Shown here: positions 1-5,287 of the stretch, one piece after another
Position numbering within the stretch: the first letter of the stretch is position 1
Layout: every line of letters begins with the position of its first letter
NCBI GenBank assembly: GCA_021160945.1
Contig: JAGHBQ010000159.1
Coordinates: 1-8,921 of the forward strand
DNA from: Thermoplasmata archaeon
GTDB lineage: Archaea; Thermoplasmatota; Thermoplasmata; Thermoplasmatales; Aciduliprofundaceae
Direction of reading: 5' to 3'
DNA: 8,921 nt
Program-made: the position numbers and the translations under genes
Notes under the pieces: generated by a model
The model's input: only the letters and a program-made list of their open reading frames with translations
What the model was told of the DNA's origin: nothing
The model's database searches: none

Positions 1-2
1 AT

Positions 3-152
3 GAGAGAATTCTGGAGAACGGGATGGTGTTCACTATTGAGCCTGGAATATATCTACCCGGAAAACTGGGGGTGAGGATAGAAGATGATGTATATGTATC
101 TGCTAAGGGTATAAGGTTGACCCAGGCGGATAGGGAACTTAAAATTTTGTGA
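3..152 (+). CDS. pepQ: M24-family metallopeptidase, Xaa-Pro dipeptidase (prolidase) type, 3' end only
   Basis: Only the last 49 codons and the TGA stop lie in the window; the gene enters from the left. The fragment carries the C-terminal signature of the 'pita-bread' M24 fold: TIEPGIY (fragment residues 11-17), whose Glu13 is normally a metal ligand, and GVRIEDDV (23-30), whose Glu27 is normally the bridging second-metal ligand. It ends with the LT-x-A-D-R-E-L tail common in prolidases. M24 prolidases cleave dipeptides with C-terminal proline in the cytoplasm using two divalent metals. The other three ligands (Asp, Asp, His) would lie upstream, out of view, so activity cannot be judged. The stop codon overlaps the ribosome binding site of the racemase gene, indicating co-transcription. 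Methionine aminopeptidase or creatinase-like members share the fold, but the tail resembles PepQ best. Confidence 0.85.
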   Translation, partial: ERILENGMVFTIEPGIYLPGKLGVRIEDDVYVSAKGIRLTQADRELKIL

Positions 153-156
153 GGTG
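151..156 (+). promoter_or_regulatory. Ribosome binding site that sets the racemase start
   Basis: GAGGTG overlaps the TGA stop of the peptidase gene and lies 6 bases before ATG 163. An in-frame GTG at 154 falls inside this site and a second GTG at 157 abuts it, so ATG 163 is the sensible start. The arrangement suggests coupled translation of the two genes. Confidence 0.7.
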
Positions 157-162
157 GTGAAA

Positions 163-963
163 ATGAAGAAAAAAATATTGTGGATAAATCCTGTAGGGGG
201 AACAGATTACAATGAGCCCATAAAGAATTTGCTGGAAGAGATAAAGCAGGAAGATACAGAGGTGAAAGTAGTTTCCTTGGCAGATAGATGGGGTAAAAAG
301 ATAGGCCCAAAACATATTGAGTATCACCTTTACGAGGAAATCGTTTTACCCTATACCTTAGCGGAAGTGAAATGGGCAGAGAAGAATGGGTTTGATGCTG
401 CCGTTATAGGATGCTTCTATGATCCGGGATTGGATGCTGCCAGAGAGATAGTGAATGACATAATTGTCACTGCACCCGCAGAATCTGCAATGGCCATAGC
501 AATGAGCCTTGGCCATAAGTTCTCCATCATAGTGGGAAGAAGAAAATGGATACCGCAGATGGAAAGCAATGTTATAAAATACGGTTTGAAAGACAGGCTT
601 GCATCCTTCCGCTCTGTAGGGCTTGGCGTGATGGACTTCCACAGAGATGAGAAGAAAACTGCTGAGATAATAAAAAGAGAAGCCAGAAAGGCGGTGGAAG
701 AAGATGGTGCTGAGGTAATTTTACTCGGATGCACTATACAGTTTGGATTCTACAAAGAATTACAGGAAGAGATTGGAGTACCTGTTATTGACGCGGTGAT
801 TGCACCTTTCAAGTACGCAGAATTCTTGGTTGAGCTCAAAAAGCGCTTCGGATGGAAACACAGTAAGATAGGAGGATACGAAACACCTCCTTTATGGGAG
901 ATGGATTCCTGGAAATTATGGGACACATACGAATTTCTTGAAAAAGATAACTGGGAGAAGTGA
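163..963 (+). CDS. Aspartate/glutamate/hydantoin racemase family protein
   Basis: A 266-residue cytoplasmic protein of the Asp/Glu racemase superfamily, most like hydantoin racemases. These are cofactor-independent enzymes that use two cysteines as acid and base to invert a carbon centre. Visible features are an N-terminal strand with I-N-P (ILWINP, 5-10), the first catalytic region GCFYDPGLDAARE (83-95) with Cys84, the APAESAM segment (104-110) at the place of the family's G-x-AEAS motif, and the second catalytic region LLGCT (187-191) with Cys190, followed by GVPVIDAVIAP (205-215). Both cysteines are present, so it should be active. The ATG at 163 was chosen for its GAGGTG site. The tail from about residue 230 is rich in Trp (231, 245, 250, 253, 264) and extends beyond typical hydantoin racemases of roughly 240 residues. 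It lies 10 bases after the peptidase and 6 bases before the cupin. The substrate (hydantoin, free amino acid or a related cyclic compound) cannot be read from sequence. Confidence 0.85.
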   Translation: MKKKILWINPVGGTDYNEPIKNLLEEIKQEDTEVKVVSLADRWGKKIGPKHIEYHLYEEIVLPYTLAEVKWAEKNGFDAAVIGCFYDPGLDAAREIVNDIIVTAPAESAMAIAMSLGHKFSIIVGRRKWIPQMESNVIKYGLKDRLASFRSVGLGVMDFHRDEKKTAEIIKREARKAVEEDGAEVILLGCTIQFGFYKELQEEIGVPVIDAVIAPFKYAEFLVELKKRFGWKHSKIGGYETPPLWEMDSWKLWDTYEFLEKDNWEK

Positions 964-969
964 TTTCAT

Positions 970-1296
970 ATGGTGGAGATAGTAAAAATAGATGATGAGA
1001 AGTGGAAAGAAAGTCTTAACAAAGCCCTACCAGTTTTTAAAAACATCAATGCAGAATTAGGCATCTTTGTCCTTGGCCCTGGAGAGAGATCCCCTGAACA
1101 AGGTTTCAGTGTACATCCCCATAGCGAGGAATATGCCTATATTCTTGAAGGGGAAGTTACTTTCTGCACCGATAAAGAGTGCTATCATCTCAAAAAAGGA
1201 GATCTTATGTACAATGTAAAGGGGACGCCACATTACACTGAAAACAGGGGAGAAAAAGAAGCAAGAATTCTGTGGGTAGTTTCTCCACCTCTTTGA
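970..1296 (+). CDS. Small single-domain cupin protein
   Basis: A 108-residue cupin (cupin_2 type), one beta-barrel domain and nothing else. Motif 1 runs from Gly45 to Gly61 with His49, His51 and Glu54 as probable metal ligands. Motif 2 runs from Gly77-Asp78 to Asn92 with His88 as the fourth ligand; the usual proline at position 83 is Val. All four metal ligands appear to be present, so it probably binds a divalent metal. Such proteins act as dioxygenases, isomerases, epimerases or small-molecule sensors, and the sequence does not decide between them. It starts 6 bases after the racemase stop, with a GGGAGAAG-type binding site inside the racemase 3' end, so it is almost certainly co-translated and works in the same pathway. 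It ends 3 bases before the oppositely oriented ATPase gene. Confidence 0.85.
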   Translation: MVEIVKIDDEKWKESLNKALPVFKNINAELGIFVLGPGERSPEQGFSVHPHSEEYAYILEGEVTFCTDKECYHLKKGDLMYNVKGTPHYTENRGEKEARILWVVSPPL

Positions 1297-1307
1297 TTTT
1301 TATTTTT
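1297..1307 (+). terminator. T-rich run after the cupin gene
   Basis: TTTTTATTTTT follows the cupin stop directly with no evident hairpin, the usual look of an archaeal U-tract terminator. It overlaps the stop and last codon of the convergent ATPase gene. On the opposite strand there is no equally strong T-run right after the ATPase stop; the nearest is TTCTTTTTC, antisense to about 1252-1260. Confidence 0.4.
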
Positions 1308-2271
1308 CGGCGTACAGGTGGCAAGCAACGAAATGTCCCGGCTCAACTTCTATAAGTCTGGGTTCTTTCTTCTTACATATTTCCTTGGCGTAGGGACAGC
1401 GTGGGTGGAATCTGCATCCTGAGGGAGGATGAATTGGGCTTCCGATTTCTCCTATAGATTTTATACCTTTAGGCTTTAACTCTTCTTCCTCCTTGGTGAG
1501 CACAGGTACTGAAGATAGAAGCATCTGAGTGTACGGATGCAGGGGTTTCTGGAAGAAGACATCTGTGGGTGCTATCTCGCAGACTTTTCCCAGATACATT
1601 ATTGTGACTTCAGAAGAGATATTTCTCATAAGGCTTAGGTCATGGGTAATGAAAAGAGAGGTGAGCCTAAATTTCCTCTGTATGTTCAGTATCGAATTTA
1701 TTATTTTTGCCTGAATAGAAACATCGAGAGCAGAGGTGGGTTCATCAAAGATTACAAAAGATGGATTTGTTGCTATAGCCCTCGCAATTGAAACTGCCTG
1801 TTTCTCTCCTCCACCTATGTCCACAGGACGCCGATACATGAAATCTTCTGGCGGTAGTTCTACCATTTCTAAGAGTTTTGCAACTTTCTCTTCCAGCTCT
1901 TCCTTTGTTTGCACCATTTTGTGGACTTTGAGAGGTAATCCAACTATATCTCTAATTATTTTTTTGGGATTTAGAGAACTTGCAGGATCTTGAAAAACCA
2001 TCTGTATATCCTTTTTCAATTCTTTTGATCTTTTTTCTAAGGGAACCGAGATATCCTTATTTTTGAAGAAAATTTTCCCTGAGGTGGGTGGGAATAATCC
2101 CACCACTACATGTCCTGTGGTACTTTTTCCAGAACCTGATTCCCCTACCAGGCCCATAGTAGTACCTTTTCTGACCTTTAAGCTTATGTTATCCACTGCC
2201 CTAACGGTACCATAGGGAGTTTCAAAGTATTTTTTCAAATTCTGAATTTTTAAGATATATTCATTTTCCAT
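1300..2271 (-). CDS. dppF: Oligo/dipeptide ABC transporter ATP-binding subunit, DppF/OppF type
   Basis: A 323-residue ATPase, full length for the family, that binds the cytoplasmic face of the permease pair and powers uptake together with the D subunit. Walker A is GESGSGKST (43-51, Lys49), the Q-loop Gln is 94, Walker B is VIFDEP (173-178, Glu177), the D-loop is SALD (180-183) and the H-loop is THD with His210. The signature motif, normally LSGGQ, reads IGGGE (152-156), so Ser becomes Gly and Gln becomes Glu. The C-terminal oligopeptide-transporter domain (about 245-320) has Cys286, 292, 299 and 317, the spacing known to bind a [4Fe-4S] cluster in a bacterial DppD. The start ATG has a perfect GGAGGT 7 bases upstream. 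It is the last gene of the operon, 5 bases after dppD. Archaeal members of this family may also import sugars, so 'dipeptide' is a family label. Confidence 0.92.
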   Translation of the reverse strand: MENEYILKIQNLKKYFETPYGTVRAVDNISLKVRKGTTMGLVGESGSGKSTTGHVVVGLFPPTSGKIFFKNKDISVPLEKRSKELKKDIQMVFQDPASSLNPKKIIRDIVGLPLKVHKMVQTKEELEEKVAKLLEMVELPPEDFMYRRPVDIGGGEKQAVSIARAIATNPSFVIFDEPTSALDVSIQAKIINSILNIQRKFRLTSLFITHDLSLMRNISSEVTIMYLGKVCEIAPTDVFFQKPLHPYTQMLLSSVPVLTKEEEELKPKGIKSIGEIGSPIHPPSGCRFHPRCPYAKEICKKKEPRLIEVEPGHFVACHLYAEK

Positions 2272-2276
2272 CTTTA

Positions 2277-3248
2277 CTACCTCCTTCTGTAGAGATTACA
2301 GGCTACAAAATGTCCTGTTTCAACCTCCACAGGCTCCGGGAAGGTTTTCTTGCATTCATCCATAACAAAGTCACAACGGGGATGGAACCTGCATCCTGAT
2401 GGTGGGTTAAAGTAATTAGGAATTCGTCCTCTTATGCCCTTTGAAAACTCTGTTCCTGTCAATTTGGGAACGCATTCCAGAAGTTTTTGGGTGTATGGAT
2501 GCATAGGATTGGAAAACACCTTCTCCGTTGGACCCCATTCAATTATGTTGCCAGCGTACATCACATATACCCTATCAACATTCTCCCTCACTGCGCCAAG
2601 AGCCTGAGAAACAAATATCCATCCGACATTTCGTTCTCTAACTAATTTGGTTAGGAGATTCAATACCTGTGCTTTTATTGTTACATCTAAATTTGTGGTT
2701 GGTTCATCCGCTATGATAAGTTCTCTATCTCCAATTAAGGCCAGGGCTATGCATACTCTCTGCCTCATTCCCCCGCTCAGTTGAAACGGATAGGAATCAA
2801 AAACCCTTTCAGGGTCAGGTAATGCTGCATCTCTAAGTGCTTTCAAAGCCATTTCCTTTGCCTCGCTTTCCTCAAGATTATAGGAGTGCTTTATTATATC
2901 CAGCATTAATTGGCCTATCTTGAAAAGAGGATTTAATGCAGAGGTAGGGTCCTGAAAGATCATGCTTATCTTTTTCCTTCTCAATTCTAGTAGTTCCTCA
3001 TACTTCATCTCAAGAATATTCTCTCCCTGGTAAAATATTTCGCCTTCTTTGATCATCCCGTTGGAAGGGAGTATTCTCAGGATAGATTTCATCGTTGTTG
3101 TTTTTCCGCTTCCTGATTCACCTATAACACCGATTCTTTCTCCTTTGTGCACGGTAAGATGAACTCCTTTAAGCACATGGGAGATGCCTATATGCGTTTT
3201 ATAGCCTACATGCAGATTTTTTACTTCCAGCAGAATATCTTTATCCAT
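2277..3248 (-). CDS. dppD: Oligo/dipeptide ABC transporter ATP-binding subunit, DppD/OppD type, with substituted H-loop
   Basis: A 323-residue ATPase, partner of DppF. Walker A is GESGSGKTT (43-51, Lys49), the Q-loop Gln is 99, the signature is LSGGM (157-161), Walker B is LIIADEP (177-183, Glu182) and the D-loop is TNLD (185-188). Where the family has T-H-D-L-G, this protein has SQALG (214-218): the switch His is Gln215 and the following Asp is Ala216. I checked the codons TCT-CAG-GCT at 2609-2601. The C-terminal domain has Cys286, 292, 299 and 317, at the same numbers as in DppF, a likely [4Fe-4S] site. ATG 3248 is preferred over an in-frame GTG at 3257 because AGGGTGAT sits just before the ATG while no good site precedes the GTG. 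It lies 5 bases after dppC and 5 bases before dppF. Confidence 0.92.
   Translation of the reverse strand: MDKDILLEVKNLHVGYKTHIGISHVLKGVHLTVHKGERIGVIGESGSGKTTTMKSILRILPSNGMIKEGEIFYQGENILEMKYEELLELRRKKISMIFQDPTSALNPLFKIGQLMLDIIKHSYNLEESEAKEMALKALRDAALPDPERVFDSYPFQLSGGMRQRVCIALALIGDRELIIADEPTTNLDVTIKAQVLNLLTKLVRERNVGWIFVSQALGAVRENVDRVYVMYAGNIIEWGPTEKVFSNPMHPYTQKLLECVPKLTGTEFSKGIRGRIPNYFNPPSGCRFHPRCDFVMDECKKTFPEPVEVETGHFVACNLYRRR
2279..2284 (-). promoter_or_regulatory. Ribosome binding site of dppF
   Basis: GGAGGT on the minus strand overlaps the TAG stop of dppD by one base and lies 7 bases before the dppF ATG. It is among the strongest sites in the window and fits tight co-translation of the two ATPases. 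Confidence 0.75.
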
Positions 3249-3252
3249 CCCT

Positions 3253-3260
3253 ATCACCCT
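3253..3260 (-). promoter_or_regulatory. Ribosome binding site that sets the dppD start
   Basis: AGGGTGAT on the minus strand covers the dppC stop (TGA 3256-3254) and precedes ATG 3248 by 4 bases. The alternative GTG at 3257 lies inside this site. The binding-protein gene starting at 6925 has the same GGGTGAT arrangement. Confidence 0.6.
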
Positions 3261-4129
3261 TCGAAAGCATCTTTAATGCCATCTCCTAGGAGATTGAATC
3301 CAAGTATTATATAGGAAATGGCAAGTGCAGGAAACATACTTATCCACCAGTAATCGGGTAAGAATTTGGCGCCATCAGAAACCATTGTGCCCAGATCCGG
3401 TGTGGGAGGCTGTGCACCAAGGCCCACGAAGCTTAGTGAGGCACCTAGTAGTATAACCCATCCAACATCAAGTGTTATCTTCGTAAGAACTGCACCCATC
3501 GCATTTGGAAATATTTCTTTAAACATTATGTGAGCACTACTTGCTCCTGTAACCTTGGCTGCGTATACAAAATATTCTTCTTTAATGGAAGAGGTTACAT
3601 TATAGAGTAATCTTGTGTACCAAGGCCACCACATCAAAGACACTGCCATCATTGCGTGAAATGCACTGGGAGTCAGAAGAGAACATACAGATAAAGCGAG
3701 CACTAAAGGAGGCACAGCTATGAAGATATCCGATATTCTCATTATCAGCTTTCCTATCCATCTTTCTCTATAATATCCTGCTATGAGGCCCAATATAACT
3801 CCCGCAGGAACCACTAAAGTAAGCACAACAGCGGCCATCATCAAGCTATAGCGGAAACCAAATATAGTTCTTGAAAGTACATCCCTTCCGAACTCATCAG
3901 TACCAAACAAATGCTGCCAGCTTGGAGGCAGATTTGCGTGTTCAAAGTCTGTATAAAACCCAGCATGCTCTGGATATGGTGCTATCCATGGTGCAAAGAT
4001 CGCCAAGATAATGGTTGAAAGAGAGATTATTAGACCTATAAGAGATAGAGGTGAGCGACTGAAATTGTACCATTTCTTCTTTAACTCCAGTGTTTTCCAC
4101 CATTCAGATAATATTGTAGCTCTGCTCAT
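3254..4129 (-). CDS. dppC: Oligo/dipeptide ABC transporter permease, DppC/OppC type
   Basis: A 291-residue inner permease subunit, normal length. An N-terminal OppC_N-type segment contains the first membrane helix (about 27-50) and is followed by FGTDEFGRDVLSR (75-87), a hallmark of the C subunit. The binding-protein-dependent transport domain (about 90-288) has roughly five further hydrophobic segments. The EAA loop that contacts an ATPase is at about 185-209 (EYFVYAAKVTGAS, then a P-N ending at Pro208-Asn209), and the conserved GLGAQPPTPDLG stretch is at 236-247. It pairs with DppB to form the membrane channel. The ATG overlaps the dppB stop as ATGA (4 bases), so translation of the two is probably coupled. 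A GGGAGG binding site lies about 8 bases upstream, inside dppB. Nothing is broken or missing. Confidence 0.95.
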   Translation of the reverse strand: MSRATILSEWWKTLELKKKWYNFSRSPLSLIGLIISLSTIILAIFAPWIAPYPEHAGFYTDFEHANLPPSWQHLFGTDEFGRDVLSRTIFGFRYSLMMAAVVLTLVVPAGVILGLIAGYYRERWIGKLIMRISDIFIAVPPLVLALSVCSLLTPSAFHAMMAVSLMWWPWYTRLLYNVTSSIKEEYFVYAAKVTGASSAHIMFKEIFPNAMGAVLTKITLDVGWVILLGASLSFVGLGAQPPTPDLGTMVSDGAKFLPDYWWISMFPALAISYIILGFNLLGDGIKDAFEG

Positions 4130-5148
4130 GCTGACCGCCTCCCTATTCTCGGATCAAGATATGCAACCACCACATCCACGAGAATGTTAGCTATGGCAAA
4201 TATAATTCCTATGACAAGAACAACTGCCACTATGCCATTGATATCTTTATTGAGCATCACATTTATCCCATATCTCGAAAATCCTGGCCACTGGAAAATC
4301 ATCTCCACCATAAAGGCATTTCCAAGCAAGGATGCTATATCCATGCCCATAACAGTTACTGCAGGGACCAATGAGGGCTTGAGAATATACTTAGAAAATA
4401 TGGTCCTCTCTGGAATCCCGTAAGCTCTCACTAAAGAAACATGGTCCTTCTGCAGGGTGTCTACCATACCTGCTCGAATTATTCTTGCGTCCTGTGCCAT
4501 TGCACCCAGCGAAAGTGCAAAAGCTGGAAGCACCATGTGCCAGAGGATATCCACAAAGGTGTCGAATTGCCCAGCAATAAGGGAATCTATAAGAGAGAAC
4601 CCTGTGACTCGAGGTGGCGAAATTGTACCATAGCTGTACATCCCATGGGATGGGAACAGTGGAATTAAAGAGGCAAATATTAACTGGAAAAGCAGACCCC
4701 AGACAAATGAGGGTACAGAAATCCCTATATATGCAAGCACTCTTACCATATTGTCCGGTAACTTATAGGCATATCTACCCGATATTATGCCCAGTGCTAA
4801 AGCTCCACCTATCTCAAACAATGCGGCGAGAAATATAAGTTGTAATGATGCAGGGAGATATTCCACCACATCCACAGTAACACTTCTTTTGGTGTATATT
4901 GAGTACCCCAGATCTCCATGAAACAGGTCAACAAGCCAGTAATAGTACTGTTCCCACAGAGGTTTATCTAATCGAAGCTGGTGTCTAATTTGCTCTACCA
5001 CCCATTTTGGGGCATTGGGTCCTGCAGCCATCAGTGCAGGATCTCCCGGGAGTACTCTGGACAGGATGAAGATAAATATAGAGAGACCTATCAGTGTGGG
5101 AATCACATACAACACTCTCTTACCCACATACTTCCATATTGCCCTCAT
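4126..5148 (-). CDS. dppB: Oligo/dipeptide ABC transporter permease, DppB/OppB type
   Basis: A 340-residue permease, normal for the family (about 310-340). The first membrane helix is at about 12-32, followed by the typical RVLPGDP (31-37). An extracytoplasmic segment runs to about residue 98, and about five more hydrophobic segments follow. The EAA loop is at about 235-262 (HVSLVRAYGIPE), with the conserved E-x-x-F-x-W-P-G-x-x-x-Y-G block at 282-294 and the DPRIG end motif at 332-336. It forms the channel with DppC. The frame stays open to an ATG at 5208, but that ATG adjoins the TATA box, so the real start is taken as ATG 5148 (MRAIWKYVGKR), preceded 8 bases earlier by AGGTGTG. First gene of the B-C-D-F unit. 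Confidence 0.93.
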   Translation of the reverse strand: MRAIWKYVGKRVLYVIPTLIGLSIFIFILSRVLPGDPALMAAGPNAPKWVVEQIRHQLRLDKPLWEQYYYWLVDLFHGDLGYSIYTKRSVTVDVVEYLPASLQLIFLAALFEIGGALALGIISGRYAYKLPDNMVRVLAYIGISVPSFVWGLLFQLIFASLIPLFPSHGMYSYGTISPPRVTGFSLIDSLIAGQFDTFVDILWHMVLPAFALSLGAMAQDARIIRAGMVDTLQKDHVSLVRAYGIPERTIFSKYILKPSLVPAVTVMGMDIASLLGNAFMVEMIFQWPGFSRYGINVMLNKDINGIVAVVLVIGIIFAIANILVDVVVAYLDPRIGRRSA

Positions 5149-5195
5149 TTTAAACACACACCTAACAATTTTGCTTTTTACATTTATAACAAGGA

Positions 5196-5212
5196 TATAT
5201 TTAAACATTTTG
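5196..5212 (-). promoter_or_regulatory. Archaeal-type promoter of the dppBCDF unit
   Basis: On the minus strand TTTAAATATA (5205-5196) is preceded by CAAAATG, a plausible BRE. A start of transcription about 25 bases on would be near 5175, giving a leader of roughly 27 bases that includes AGGTGTG before ATG 5148. Spacing and composition fit; no experimental signal is visible. Confidence 0.55.
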
Positions 5213-5219
5213 TTTTAAA
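5200..5219. repeat. Imperfect inverted repeat over the dppB TATA/BRE
   Basis: AAACA-TTT-TGTTT (5203-5215) is a perfect 5-base inverted repeat. It extends to TTTAAACA/TGTTTTAAA if one extra T on the right is allowed. It overlaps the upstream half of the TATA box and its BRE, where archaeal repressors often bind. In such AT-rich sequence it may be chance. Confidence 0.3.
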
Positions 5220-5257
5220 TTTTTTTTCTTTAAACGCTTGAAAGGGGTAAATTTTTG

Positions 5258-5267
5258 TATATTTAAA
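5258..5267 (-). promoter_or_regulatory. Second TATA-like box upstream of dppB
   Basis: The same 10 bases TTTAAATATA occur here, 62 bases upstream of the proximal box and in the same orientation. It could be a second promoter with a leader of about 90 bases, or part of the T-rich end of the upstream gene. Weak evidence. Confidence 0.25.
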
Positions 5268-5268
5268 T

Positions 5269-5283
5269 AAAAAATATTAAAAA
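5269..5283 (-). terminator. T-runs downstream of the first binding-protein gene
   Basis: On the minus strand TTTTT-AATA-TTTTTT starts 4 bases after the TAA stop. This suits an archaeal U-tract terminator without a hairpin. It would separate the binding-protein message from the dppB promoter downstream, or attenuate read-through so that the binding protein is made in excess. Confidence 0.45.
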
Positions 5284-5287
5284 TGGG

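Noticed and set aside
154..162. GTG start at 154 for the racemase
   Set aside because: It lies inside the GAGGTG ribosome binding site that serves ATG 163.
358..734. Open frames on the minus strand inside the racemase gene
   Set aside because: They are antisense to a strongly conserved coding frame, have no ribosome binding site or recognisable domain, and are of low-complexity composition.
3249..3257. GTG start at 3257 for dppD, overlapping the dppC stop as GTGA
   Set aside because: Overlap starts of this type are common, but no ribosome binding site precedes it, while AGGGTGAT is well placed for ATG 3248. It stays a minor alternative.
4441..4838. Open frames on the plus strand inside dppB
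   Set aside because: They are shadows of the permease gene with no family features and no start signals.
5149..5208. A 20-residue N-terminal extension of dppB starting at ATG 5208
   Set aside because: The ATG at 5208 adjoins the TTTAAATATA box, the added residues do not look like the family N-terminus, and ATG 5148 has a ribosome binding site and the typical start of the family.
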